Part shown: piece by piece, positions 38,915-47,704 of the stretch
How positions within the stretch are numbered: the stretch's first letter is position 1
How the letters are laid out: each line of letters begins with the position of its first letter
Assembly (NCBI GenBank): GCA_024277595.1
Contig: JAJRUV010000094.1
Location: 1 to 47,941, forward strand
DNA from: Gammaproteobacteria bacterium
Lineage (GTDB): Bacteria > Pseudomonadota > Gammaproteobacteria > Thiohalospirales > Thiohalospiraceae
Length of the DNA: 47,941 nt
Direction: 5' to 3'
The notes under the pieces: generated by a model
The model's input: the letters and a program-made list of their open reading frames with translations, nothing else
Databases searched by the model: none
Told to the model about the DNA's origin: nothing
Translations under genes and position numbers: made by a program

Positions 38915-40966
38915 ATGTCATTTGATGCAGACGAAGATATCTTGCAGGACTTTCTGGTTGAGGCTGGAGAGATTTTGGAACAATTGGGTGAGCAGCTGGT
39001 TGAGCTGGAACAGAAACCGGATGATGATGGTCTGCTCAATGCGGTGTTCCGTGGTTTTCATACCATCAAGGGAGGAGCCGGGTTTCTTAATCTTATCCCG
39101 TTGGTTGAGGTATGCCATCGCGCCGAGGACGTATTCAACATTCTCCGCAGCGGGGAGCGTAAGGTTGATTCCGGATTGATGGATGTTATTCTGCCGGTAG
39201 TGGATGTGTTGAACGAGATGTTTGACAGCGTGCGATCTGGTGTTGAACCTGATTCCGCCAGCCCCGAACTGTTACAGGCCCTGGAGCGTTTAATTGGAGA
39301 TGAGTCTCCGGATGGGCATCAGAGTGCCGAACAGCCTGTTGTAGAGAAAACCGAACCGGTTGCCGATAGCGTTGAACAGGAGTTCGATGCCATGCTCGAA
39401 GCACTGGATAAACCTGCTGAAGCGGGCAAAGCGGCAGATGACGAGATTACCCAGGAAGAGTTTGATGCCCTGCTGGATCAGTTGCATGGCGAAGGTGGCG
39501 CCCCTGGTAAAGAAACGGAACCGGCTTCTTCCTCAAACAAGGAAAAACCTGCTGGTGACGACATTACCGAGGAGGAGTTTGATTCCCTGCTGGATCAGCT
39601 GCACGGCAAAGGTGGTGCTCCCGGTATTCCAGCCGCTCCCCAGTCTGAACAAACCAAACCGGCAGCCCAGAACCCTGTCGTGGAAAAACCTGATGATTCG
39701 GTATCAGAAACCTCTTCTCCAACGGAAATAAAACCCAAAAAACCGGCCCCCAAGATGAAGCAGGATGTTGCTCCGGTTGAGGCTACAGTGCGGGTGGATA
39801 CCCGGCGCCTGGACGGAATTATGAACATGGTGGGCGAACTGGTATTGGTGCGTAACCGGCTGGTGAACCTGGAAAGTGAACTGGACAATGAAAATGTAGC
39901 CAAGGCGGTCGGTAATCTGGACGTGGTGACCGCTGATCTGCAAGCCGCTGTGATGAAGACGCGCATGCAGCCAATCAAAAAAGTTTTTGGCCGTTTTCCG
40001 CGAGTGGTGCGTGATCTGGCCCGGAATATGAAAAAAGAGATCAACCTTCAGCTGCAGGGAGAGGACACTGATCTGGACAAAAATCTGGTAGAGGCATTGG
40101 CGGATCCGCTGGTGCATCTGGTGCGAAACTCGGTTGATCATGGAATTGAGTCACCTGAAGAGCGTGAGAAAAAGGGGAAACCACGTGCCGGTACGGTAGT
40201 TCTTTCTGCCGAGCAGGAAGGGGATCTTATCCTGCTGACCATCGAGGACGATGGTGCCGGGATGGATCCGGCCAAACTGCGCGCCAAGGCAATTGAAAAA
40301 GGTGTCTTGGATGAATCTACCGCGGCACGGATGGATGATCGAGAGAGCTTCAACCTGATCTTCATGCCCGGATTTTCAACCAAAACCGAGATCTCGGATG
40401 TATCCGGTCGGGGTGTGGGCATGGACGTGGTCAAGACCAGTATCAGCCAGTTGAACGGCAGTATCGAGATAACTTCTGCTGTTGGTGAGGGTACCCGTCT
40501 GACCATCAAGGTGCCACTGACCCTGGCCATCATTCCCACACTGATGGTGGTGTTGGGGCAACAGGTGTTTGCTCTGCCGCTGGTCAATGTCAGTGAGATT
40601 TTTGATCTGGATCTGAGTAGCACCAACATGGTGGATGGACAGCGCGTAGTAATGGTGCGTGATACCGCATTGCCACTGTTTTATCTCAACAACTGGCTGA
40701 TTGATGACCGAACGGCCGCTACCGATGAGGAACCGGTTTCCGCCCATGTGGTGGTGGTACATGCCGGTACGCAGAAGGTCGGGTTTGTTGTCGATCAGTT
40801 GATTGGTCAGGAGGAGGTGGTGATCAAACCTCTGGGGGCGCTGTTGCACGATGTTGCCGGCCTGGCCGGAGCGACCATTACCGGCGATGGCAAGATCTCA
40901 TTGATTCTGGATGTCCCGGGGCTGTTGCGCAGACATGCCAAAACCGGGCAGCGGCGGGTGGCATGA
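38915..40966 (+). CDS. cheA: Chemotaxis histidine kinase CheA
   Basis: This 683-residue kinase reads chemoreceptors and phosphorylates CheY and CheB. P1 has the phosphoacceptor His49 (FHTIKGGAGFLN). P3 dimerisation, the P4 ATPase (N box LVRNSVDHGIE, DDGAGMD, GRGVGMDV) and the P5 CheW-like domain follow. Residues 130-285 are a Pro/Glu/Lys-rich linker with no clear P2 domain. The linker carries repeats: EQEFDAMLEAL (154-164), TQEEFDALLDQLHG (179-192) and TEEEFDSLLDQLHG (218-231). These resemble the FliM and CheZ peptides that bind CheY. Confidence 0.96.
   Translation: MSFDADEDILQDFLVEAGEILEQLGEQLVELEQKPDDDGLLNAVFRGFHTIKGGAGFLNLIPLVEVCHRAEDVFNILRSGERKVDSGLMDVILPVVDVLNEMFDSVRSGVEPDSASPELLQALERLIGDESPDGHQSAEQPVVEKTEPVADSVEQEFDAMLEALDKPAEAGKAADDEITQEEFDALLDQLHGEGGAPGKETEPASSSNKEKPAGDDITEEEFDSLLDQLHGKGGAPGIPAAPQSEQTKPAAQNPVVEKPDDSVSETSSPTEIKPKKPAPKMKQDVAPVEATVRVDTRRLDGIMNMVGELVLVRNRLVNLESELDNENVAKAVGNLDVVTADLQAAVMKTRMQPIKKVFGRFPRVVRDLARNMKKEINLQLQGEDTDLDKNLVEALADPLVHLVRNSVDHGIESPEEREKKGKPRAGTVVLSAEQEGDLILLTIEDDGAGMDPAKLRAKAIEKGVLDESTAARMDDRESFNLIFMPGFSTKTEISDVSGRGVGMDVVKTSISQLNGSIEITSAVGEGTRLTIKVPLTLAIIPTLMVVLGQQVFALPLVNVSEIFDLDLSSTNMVDGQRVVMVRDTALPLFYLNNWLIDDRTAATDEEPVSAHVVVVHAGTQKVGFVVDQLIGQEEVVIKPLGALLHDVAGLAGATITGDGKISLILDVPGLLRRHAKTGQRRVA
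39374..39607 (+). repeat. Repeated CheY-docking-like motif inside cheA
   Basis: Three copies of (E/T)(Q/E)EEFD(A/S)(L/M)L(D/E)xL occur in the linker of CheA; the last two are followed by HG(E/K)GGAPG. The last two are 71% or more identical over about 20 residues, so a recent duplication is likely. Compare SQDEIDALLHG in FliM and QDEVDDLLSSL in CheZ of the same window. Confidence 0.7.
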
Positions 40967-40985
40967 TGCCAGAAAGGAGTGCTGG

Positions 40986-42059
40986 ATGGCTATCCGTGTA
41001 CTGGTAGTTGAGGATTCAGGATTTTTCCGCCGCCGTATTATTGCGATGCTGGAGAGTGACTCCTGCCTTGAGGTCGTGGGGGAGGCTTCAAATGGATTGG
41101 AGGCGGTGGTACAGGCAGGACGACTCGAACCCGATGTTATTACCATGGATATCGAGATGCCGATCATGGACGGGATTACCGCTGTGCGCAAGATCATGGC
41201 ATCCCGCCCTACCTCCATTCTGATGTTTTCCATGCTTACCACAGAAGGTGCCAGGGCGACCCTGGAGGCTCTGGAAGCGGGGGCAGTGGATTTTATACCC
41301 AAGCGGTTTGCCGAAGTGACCAGCCATCCGGAGGAGCTTTCCCGACAACTCTGCTCGCGGGTTGCTGCATTGGGTAAAAACAGCAATCCTTCTACCCGAT
41401 CCGCCAGCCGTTCAGCTGTGGCGGTGAATCCGGCTCTGGCGTCTACGATTCCCATATCGGCCAGGGCGCCAATCAGTAAACGGCGGCAACAGTACCAACT
41501 GATCGTCATTGCTGCGTCCACCGGAGGTCCGGCCGCGTTACCTCTGGTGTTGAATAAACTGCCTGTTACGCTTCCGGTGCCGTTGTTAATTGTTCAGCAC
41601 ATGCCGGCTAACTTTACTCCCGCCTTTGCCCTCAGGCTCGATCAACAGTGCGCCATCAACATCAAACATGCCGAGGATGGCGATCTACTGCAGCCAGGCA
41701 GGGCGTTGTTGGCGCCAGGTGGCAAGCAGATGACAGTAGAAGGGCGCGGACATGAGAAAGTGGTGCGTATTCAGGACGGCGATTCTGCGCTGAACTATAA
41801 ACCCAGTGCTGACATTATGTTCAGCTCGGTGGCGCAGCTGTATCGCGGTCAGGTACTGTCGATAATCCTGACCGGCATGGGTGCTGATGGACGGGAGGGT
41901 GCTCGCCTGTTGAAGCAGGGTGGTGCAACCGTGTGGGCACAAAACAAGGAGAGTTCAGTTATTTACGGTATGCCGGGTGCAGTGGCAAAAGCAAATCTGA
42001 CTGACGAGATCCTTGATCTGGAATCCATCGGACCAAGTCTGGCTCAAGTATTTCACTAA
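40986..42059 (+). CDS. cheB: Chemoreceptor methylesterase CheB
   Basis: This 357-residue protein removes methyl groups from receptors and deamidates them. The N-terminal receiver domain has acceptor Asp55 (ITMDIEMPIMDG). The C-terminal esterase has the triad Ser178 (IAASTGGP), His205 (IVQHMP) and Asp301 (GMGADGREG). I chose the ATG at 40986 after AGAAAGGAG; an in-frame start at 40911 lies inside cheA. No cheR is adjacent. Confidence 0.95.
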   Translation: MAIRVLVVEDSGFFRRRIIAMLESDSCLEVVGEASNGLEAVVQAGRLEPDVITMDIEMPIMDGITAVRKIMASRPTSILMFSMLTTEGARATLEALEAGAVDFIPKRFAEVTSHPEELSRQLCSRVAALGKNSNPSTRSASRSAVAVNPALASTIPISARAPISKRRQQYQLIVIAASTGGPAALPLVLNKLPVTLPVPLLIVQHMPANFTPAFALRLDQQCAINIKHAEDGDLLQPGRALLAPGGKQMTVEGRGHEKVVRIQDGDSALNYKPSADIMFSSVAQLYRGQVLSIILTGMGADGREGARLLKQGGATVWAQNKESSVIYGMPGAVAKANLTDEILDLESIGPSLAQVFH

Positions 42060-42065
42060 TCCAGA

Positions 42066-42807
42066 ATGGACGCACTAAGTATCATTGGCATCCTGTTGGC
42101 GCTGGGGGCGATTCTCGTCGGTCAGTCGCTGGAGGGTGGTCATGTATACAGTTTGCTCAATGGTCCCGCCGCCCTGATTGTTCTGGGTGGCAGCGTTGGT
42201 GCAACCATGTTGCAAACACCTCTGACGGTATTCTTCCAGGCGATGCGTTCCATTCGTTGGGTTTTCAAACCTCCTGTAGTCAATCCGGAACAGACAATAA
42301 AAAAAATTTCCATCTGGAGTGGCATCTCACGCAGTGATGGGCTGCTTGGGCTTGAGCGTATTGCAGAGGCGGAGCAGGATCCGTTTGCCCGTAAGGGTTT
42401 GCGCCTGTTGGTGGATGGCGGTGAACCGGAAGTGATCCGTTCGATACTGGAAACAGATATGGATGGCAGAGAGCATTATGAGCTGCAGGCAGCAAAGGTG
42501 TTTGAAGCTATGGGGGGGGTATGCCCCGACAATCGGCATTCTTGGTGCCGTTATGGGCTTGATTCATGTGATGGAGAATCTCTCTGAGCCTGAAAAACTG
42601 GGCTCTGGAATAGCGGTGGCATTTGTTGCGACTATCTATGGCGTTGGGCTGGCCAATCTCTTGCTGCTCCCCGCGGCGAACAAGCTGAAAAGTATTTCCC
42701 ACACTCATACTCGCTTGCGCGAAATGATTACGGAAGGGATTGTATCTATTGCCCAGGGTGAAAATCCGCGCAATATAGAAACGAGACTGCAGAGTTATAT
42801 GCCATGA
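42066..42807 (+). pseudogene. motC: Flagellar stator protein MotC (PomA/MotA type), frameshifted
   Basis: This stator subunit conducts ions with MotD and drives rotation. The first frame (from ATG 42066) gives two N-terminal membrane segments and the cytoplasmic loop, up to FEAMGG. The rest, YAPTIGILGAVMGLIHVMENL and the last two membrane segments, continues in the +1 frame to 42807. The break is a run of eight G (42512-42519); seven G would restore one frame of 246 codons. The unaltered reading ends at 42587 as a truncated protein. It may be a sequencing error, a real mutation or a slippage switch. Confidence 0.85.
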
Positions 42808-42879
42808 GAGCGAGAACAGTAAAACGAGTTTCATCGAGCCTGAATACGTTTAGCCAGATCCTGTCCGGAATGGTGCATT

Positions 42880-43668
42880 ATGCCTCGTAAAAAACGCCAG
42901 GAGGAGCATGAAAACCACGATCGTTGGTTGGTTTCCTATGCGGATTTCATTACCTTGCTGTTTGCTTTTTTTGTGGTTATGTACTCTGTATCCCAGGTCA
43001 ACGAGGGGAAATATCAGGTGTTATCCGGATCTCTTGAAGCGGCGTTCAGAGCGGAACCCAGAAGCATGATGCCAATTCAGGTGGGAGAGTCCGGAACTGC
43101 GGTGGAAAGGGAGGCCATTGCCGTATTGAAATCCGGTGGTGAGTCAGTGATCGAAACTATGGACAAACAGATTGAGAAGCAGATACAGCCGCTGATTGAG
43201 CAGGGGCTTGTTACCTTGCGACAGACCGATGAATGGCTGGAAATAGAGATCAATAATCGTATTCTTTTCCCCAGCGGAAGCACAAAACTGGTACCTGATG
43301 CCAAAGTTCTTCTCTCCCTTCTTGGTGAAGTTCTGGGGAAATTTTCTACCTCTGTGCAGGTTGAGGGTTATACCGATAATGTTCCTATAAACACCTCGTT
43401 TTTTCCGTCCAACTGGGAGCTGTCCGCTGCGCGAGCCGCCAGCGTGGCGCATCTGTTATCGCGGAATGGAGTTTCCCCCGAGCTACTGGCTGCCATCGGT
43501 TATGGTGAGAACCGTCCGCTTGCCAGCAACGATAGTGCGGAGGGGCGGTCTCAAAACAGGCGCGTAGTATTAAAGATTTTCAAAACCGGCCGAAGTAATA
43601 ACCGGGAGAATAACAGTTCCGCACCGGCCAATTATTTCGGGCTGTCTGCGGCAGGAGCAGTGCAATGA
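42880..43668 (+). CDS. motD: Flagellar stator protein MotD (MotB type)
   Basis: This 262-residue partner of MotC is anchored to peptidoglycan. The single membrane segment WLVSYADFITLLFAFFVVMYS holds the ion-binding Asp22. The C-terminal OmpA-like domain (about 125-240) has VEGYTDNVPI and NWELSAARAASVAHLL. Its intact state beside broken motC favours either a recent lesion or an artefact in motC. The tail (245-262) is not conserved. Confidence 0.94.
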   Translation: MPRKKRQEEHENHDRWLVSYADFITLLFAFFVVMYSVSQVNEGKYQVLSGSLEAAFRAEPRSMMPIQVGESGTAVEREAIAVLKSGGESVIETMDKQIEKQIQPLIEQGLVTLRQTDEWLEIEINNRILFPSGSTKLVPDAKVLLSLLGEVLGKFSTSVQVEGYTDNVPINTSFFPSNWELSAARAASVAHLLSRNGVSPELLAAIGYGENRPLASNDSAEGRSQNRRVVLKIFKTGRSNNRENNSSAPANYFGLSAAGAVQ

Positions 43669-44468
43669 AAATATGGGCCGTTGCCAACCAAAAAGGCGGG
43701 GTGGGGAAAACCACCACTGCAGTTACACTTGGCGGACTGCTGGCCGGAAAGGGGCATAAAACCTTGTTGGTGGATATGGATCCGCACGGTTCGCTTAGCG
43801 CGTATTTCGGTTTTGATCCCGATGATATGAGTGACTCTATTTACAACTTTTTTCAGGCGGTATCCAATAACAGCAAAATTGACCCGGATCCGGTGGTTCG
43901 TGACACACGTGTTACCAATCTTCATCTAATGCCCGCATCCATGGCTCTGGCAACGCTTGACCGCCAGTTGGCGATACGCAAGGGAACCGGGCTGGTAATG
44001 ATTAAGGCACTGCGCGAAGTCAAGGAAAAATTTGAGTATGTACTGATTGACTGTCCCCCGGTACTGGGGATATTGATGATAAATGCGCTGGCAGCCTGCG
44101 AAAGGCTTCTGATCCCGGTGCAGACAGAGTTTCTGGCGCAAAAAGGTTTGGAACGCATGATGAAAACATTGAGCATGGTGCAGAGCTCCGGGCAGGAAGC
44201 GCTGCCGTGCCTCATTATTCCGACCATGTATGATCGCCGTACGCGTGCTTCAAATGATAGCTGGACTGCCCTGCGAGAGAATTATCCACAGGATATCTGG
44301 ACATCCACCATTCCGGTCGATACCGGTTTCCGAGACGCCAGTAAAACCGGCCTGCCGCTGCCTATGCTGCGTCCCAGGGCAAGAGGAGCTATTGCTTATG
44401 AAAAACTGCTTCAGGATTTGCTGGAACCGGAAAAAACAGTTGTTGAACTACAGGCCCGTGCATCATGA
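43665..44468 (+). CDS. ParA-like ATPase of the chemotaxis cluster (ParC type)
   Basis: This 267-residue MinD/ParA-family ATPase has the deviant Walker A KGGVGKTTT (10-18), VDMDPHG and DCPP. In Vibrio and Pseudomonas the homologue at this locus places chemotaxis arrays at the cell pole with the CheW-like ParP. It overlaps motD and the next gene by 4 nt each, so the group is one translational unit. The function is assigned by context and family, not by any unique residue. Confidence 0.88.
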   Translation: MKIWAVANQKGGVGKTTTAVTLGGLLAGKGHKTLLVDMDPHGSLSAYFGFDPDDMSDSIYNFFQAVSNNSKIDPDPVVRDTRVTNLHLMPASMALATLDRQLAIRKGTGLVMIKALREVKEKFEYVLIDCPPVLGILMINALAACERLLIPVQTEFLAQKGLERMMKTLSMVQSSGQEALPCLIIPTMYDRRTRASNDSWTALRENYPQDIWTSTIPVDTGFRDASKTGLPLPMLRPRARGAIAYEKLLQDLLEPEKTVVELQARAS

Positions 44469-45136
44469 CTGGTGATAGCAAACAACAGGATTTGGCAGCT
44501 GAAAATCAGGCGCTGGATCTCTATCTTGACTCCCTGTACGACGATACCGGACGACAGGATGAACCTGATCCTTCTCCAGTAGTATCTCTGATTCCGGGTG
44601 GCGCAGGTGCTGCCCCGGCGGTAGCATCAGCAGCGGATGATATGATCCCCGGCCCGGAGCGAGATAAAGTTACTCCTTTCGTCCGGAAAAAAAACCAATC
44701 TCAACTGAATTTAATGAGGGTGTTGCTGTTTAATCTCTGTGGTCTGAAAATGGCTATACTCATGGACGATCTGGATGATGTTGTGGAGTGGCCAGAGCAG
44801 CTTGTTTCCGCGCCGGAAAGTATGCCCCTGTATATTGGGTTGCTGCAGGAAAACGGACAGTGCATTCCGGTAATTGATCTGGCTCGCTTGATTTTGCCGG
44901 CGCGTCTGCGGGATCAGAAGAGTTCATTGGCTTGCCAGCGAATACTGCTTATTGGCAACCGGTGCTGGGGGCTCGCCTGCAATGGCGTATCCGAGGTGGT
45001 TTCAGTTGAATCATCTGCGGTGAACTGGCGTACAGAACGTACTTCCCGAAAATGGCTGGCCGGTACCATTGGCAGCTACGGTAGTGCGTTGCTCGATGCG
45101 GGGGCATTGGAAGGTCTGCTGAAGCAGGATGGTTAA
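44465..45136 (+). CDS. CheW-domain protein, ParP-like
   Basis: This 223-residue protein has a long low-complexity N-terminus (1-85) and a divergent CheW-like domain (about 90-220: LLFNLCGLKMAILMDDLDDVVEWPE). In Vibrio, ParP ties polar ParC to CheA through such a domain. It directly follows the ParA-like gene, with a 4-nt overlap, and comes 107 nt before cheW. Confidence 0.85.
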   Translation: MTGDSKQQDLAAENQALDLYLDSLYDDTGRQDEPDPSPVVSLIPGGAGAAPAVASAADDMIPGPERDKVTPFVRKKNQSQLNLMRVLLFNLCGLKMAILMDDLDDVVEWPEQLVSAPESMPLYIGLLQENGQCIPVIDLARLILPARLRDQKSSLACQRILLIGNRCWGLACNGVSEVVSVESSAVNWRTERTSRKWLAGTIGSYGSALLDAGALEGLLKQDG

Positions 45137-45243
45137 GTGATGTAATGCTGATGGTTTTTTCAGTATAAATTAAGCCAGTCCATAGCTTGTTAATGTGTGG
45201 TGTGGTGGATGTGTTTATGTAAATTGAAACGGGATTCATAACT

Positions 45244-45720
45244 ATGGAATATTCAGTAGAAGATGACTCGCTTGATGAAGTCAATGATCCGCTTACCCAG
45301 TGGGTAACTTTTTTTCTGGAAAATGAAAAATATGGCGTTCCCGTTGAACAGGTGATGGAAGTATTGCGGTTTACCGAAATCACACCCGTGCCAGGAGCGC
45401 CCGAGGCGGTAATGGGAATTATTAATCTGCGTGGCAATGTTGTGACGGTACTTGATACACGTAAAAAATTCGTTCTTTCCACAAGAGTCCCGGATGATTC
45501 CACCCGAATCGTTGTCACGACTATAAACGAGCATGTCATCGGTATTCTGGTAGACAATGTTTCCGATGTAATGTGGTTGCGCGCTTCGGAAATGGAGATC
45601 ACACCGAGTACCACCGGGGAGGACAACGCCAAGTTTATCCAGGGTGTCGCCAGCCGTGACGGTGATTTGCTGATTTTGGTCGATCTGCTCAAGTTGTTTG
45701 CGGAAAACGAATGGAAGTAG
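45244..45720 (+). CDS. cheW: Chemotaxis coupling protein CheW
   Basis: This 158-residue scaffold links receptors to CheA. The conserved core reads VTFFLENEKYGVPVEQVMEVLRF and GIINLRGNVVTVLD, with GILVDNVSDVMWL later. Length is normal. A hairpin CTCCAAA...TTTGGAG (45749-45769) lies 28 nt after the stop but lacks a T tract, so it is at best a weak terminator. Confidence 0.95.
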   Translation: MEYSVEDDSLDEVNDPLTQWVTFFLENEKYGVPVEQVMEVLRFTEITPVPGAPEAVMGIINLRGNVVTVLDTRKKFVLSTRVPDDSTRIVVTTINEHVIGILVDNVSDVMWLRASEMEITPSTTGEDNAKFIQGVASRDGDLLILVDLLKLFAENEWK

Positions 45721-45782
45721 TATTTTGACGGCATTATAGTGAGCATAACTCCAAACTAAGATTTTGGAGCAGGGTATTGATA

Positions 45783-45978
45783 ATGAGCAAGCTGGGTACT
45801 GTTCTGCCGGTTTCACCTCCTTTTCCCGTTCGGTCACTTGATGATGCTGATTCAAAGTGGCAGTAGGAGGAAGAAAAAAGAAAAAGAGCAATCGGATTCT
45901 GAAGATGTTGACCAGAAATCATCAATCGACCGCGGCAGCCATGAAGACAATGCCGGTCATATCGATGAATATGTATAG
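45783..45978 (+). pseudogene. Small che-cluster gene broken by a +1 frameshift
   Basis: From the ATG at 45783 the frame reads MSKLGTVLPVSPPFPVRSLD and ends at TAG 45864-45866. If one base near 45864 were absent, the next frame continues RRKKKEKEQSDSEDVDQKSS to the end HIDEYV at 45976. The joined protein would be 64 residues: a proline-rich start, a charged middle and an acidic end. Short hypothetical genes occur at this place, between cheW and DUF2802, in related clusters. The protein-like continuity supports one gene with a lesion; function unknown. Confidence 0.5.
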
Positions 45979-46000
45979 GACAAGTGTCCGGAGGTAGCGA

Positions 46001-46402
46001 ATGGAAATTATTGCAGCAGTTGCGCTGGTGCTAATCCTGGCGGCAATCGGGTCAGCTGGTTATGTCTATTATCAACATAAAAAGCGGATGTTAGCAGTTG
46101 AGATGGGCCAGCATATTTTACAAACCGATATACGTGCATTGGTGACTGCCGCAGTCGGCGTGGGTGAGCGCGTCAGGGAACTGGAGTTGCGTCTGCGCAG
46201 TGTTACTGAAAGACAGGAGCAGCAGGAGCTGAATGAGCCAGCCAGCCAATCTTATCAGCAGGCAAGAAAGCTTGCTCGGCGCGGCGCTGATATGGGTGAG
46301 CTTGTCGATGTTTACGGACTTACCCAAGGCGAGGCTGAGTTGATCTCGATTCTGAACCGTATGGAAACTGAACAAGCCGCGCCGGATGGTGTATTGAACT
46401 GA
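46001..46402 (+). CDS. DUF2802 domain protein
   Basis: This 133-residue protein has one N-terminal membrane segment (3-24, IAAVALVLILAAIGSAGYVYYQ), a coiled coil (50-85, RVRELELRLRSVTERQEQQEL) and a compact C-terminal domain (QARKLARRGADMGELVDVYGLTQGEAELISIL). It resembles the DUF2802 proteins that close Pseudomonas-type fli-che clusters. Role unknown; a good ribosome-binding site, GGAGG, precedes the ATG. Confidence 0.85.
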   Translation: MEIIAAVALVLILAAIGSAGYVYYQHKKRMLAVEMGQHILQTDIRALVTAAVGVGERVRELELRLRSVTERQEQQELNEPASQSYQQARKLARRGADMGELVDVYGLTQGEAELISILNRMETEQAAPDGVLN

Positions 46403-46891
46403 TGTATCTGGGGGCGACTGGTTCTTCTTCACACCAGAATATCCGGATAACAGTATTGCCCTGGTTGGGACTTGAACTGCCAGTAATTTCTGAAAAATCG
46501 AGACATCTTGCCCACTGACTCCCCCGGTGTTGCTGTTTGCGATGGAGCAACAAGATGGTTTTGTTGGCGGGCATTTTCAATAACCGAGGTTGTTGATTTT
46601 CTCAGCCAGATAAACAAATATGCTTCCCCTCGCCAATAGCCCCGAATTATACAGTTTATTAGAAATCACCTGTTGAGTGGAAAACCTGGATTAAGGTGTC
46701 TGTTTCAATTGGAGTATTTCAGAACCGGCTCCCAAGCATATGAGAAAAAGGTAAAAATATCGCAAAGAAATACGCTGCAATCTAATTTTTTGCGCAAAAA
46801 AGGACGATAATGTAGTCAGTGGTATTTTTTAAAATAAAAGCTGTCAAAATAATAATCCCTGGAAGCGAACAACAGGGGGAGGAGCGTAACC
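46403..46891. other. Intergenic region, no gene recognised
   Basis: This 489-nt gap between the DUF2802 gene and the cytochrome gene becomes AT-rich toward the cytochrome. It holds the palindrome at 46786-46801. Short open frames on the minus strand show no family resemblance. The promoter of the cytochrome gene is probably in the last 100 nt but was not pinned down. Confidence 0.4.
46786..46801. promoter_or_regulatory. 16-bp palindrome upstream of the cytochrome gene
   Basis: TTTTTTGCGCAAAAAA is perfectly self-complementary and lies 91 nt before the cytochrome ATG. It may be an operator or part of a bent AT-rich promoter region. No regulator is suggested. Confidence 0.3.
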
Positions 46892-47584
46892 ATGAAAAAT
46901 CACCTAAAATTGTTATCTTCGGGGCTGGGGGTAGTGGTTCTTGTTGGGATGCTGTTTCCCGCAAGCACTGTATATGCCAGTATTGTTGCAACTAAACATA
47001 ATCTTTGAATTACCGGTACGGGAGCGGTGAAATCTACCGATGAAACAGAAGTTTGTATATTTTGTCACACGCCTCACCAGGCAATAAAAAATGATAATAT
47101 TCCGTTGTGGAATCATGATTTGTCGGCAACGGCCGGTTATGGGGTTTATACCAGTCCCACCTTTGATGGTGCCTTGAGTGCTGCAGACTTGGGGGGAACA
47201 AATGCAGCTACCGCTGCAATAAGCAATTTATGTCTATCCTGTCATGATGGCACTATCGCCATTAACTCCCTGAATAATCCCTCCAATGCAACAGGCGGCA
47301 ATCCAACCATGACCGGTACGGGTGCCGGGGGAGTGATGCCGGCAGGTACCTCCAATATAGGTGCGGATTTGACTGACGATCATCCGGTTAATTTTCGCTA
47401 TGACGCGGCGTTATTTGCTGCAGATAACTCCCTGCATGATCCTTCCGGGTTAACAGGGGTAAGATTGTTTAACGGGTTTATACAGTGCGCATCCTGTCAT
47501 GATCCCCATGAGAGCACCAATTCAACGTTCTTGCGCGTAGACAATACAGGTAGTGCTTTATGCCTCAAGTGCCATAACAAATAA
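46892..47584 (+). pseudogene. Tetrahaem c-type cytochrome, interrupted by in-frame TGA
   Basis: A good ribosome-binding site (GGGGGAGGAGCG) leads into an ATG at 46892 and a clear signal peptide (about 1-30, ending TVYA). Codon 39 is TGA (47006-47008), after SIVATKHNL. The same frame then continues for 191 codons, ITGTGAVKSTDETEVCIFCH onward, with four CxxCH haem sites: CIFCH, CLSCH, CASCH and CLKCH. Relatives often read HNLS here, so a TCA-to-TGA change is likely. A GTG at 47027 could start a leaderless version that would not be exported. It resembles paired-CxxCH cytochromes used in periplasmic electron transfer. Confidence 0.8.
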
Positions 47585-47590
47585 GGGGGT

Positions 47591-47621
47591 AAGTATCCCC
47601 CGGCTCTGCCGGGGGATACTT
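47591..47621. terminator. Perfect 14-bp hairpin after the cytochrome gene
   Basis: AAGTATCCCCCGGC pairs without mismatch with GCCGGGGGATACTT around TCT. It lies 6 nt after the cytochrome stop. No T tract follows, so it may stabilise the mRNA end or be a mobile palindromic repeat rather than a true intrinsic terminator. Confidence 0.55.
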
Positions 47622-47704
47622 GCTCTGCTTGAGCGGATAAAACCTGTTTTTACTGGCGATGTCACAGGCATTATTGAGCCGATAGGCTATGGAGAGTTTC
47701 AACA

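Noticed and set aside
46467-46477. tRNA-like T-loop sequence (gttcaagtccc on the minus strand)
   Set aside because: No matching T-stem, anticodon arm or acceptor stem could be built around it.
47006-47008. TGA read as selenocysteine in the cytochrome
   Set aside because: The position is not a Cys in comparable proteins, and no selenocysteine hairpin is evident after it; a nonsense change is simpler.
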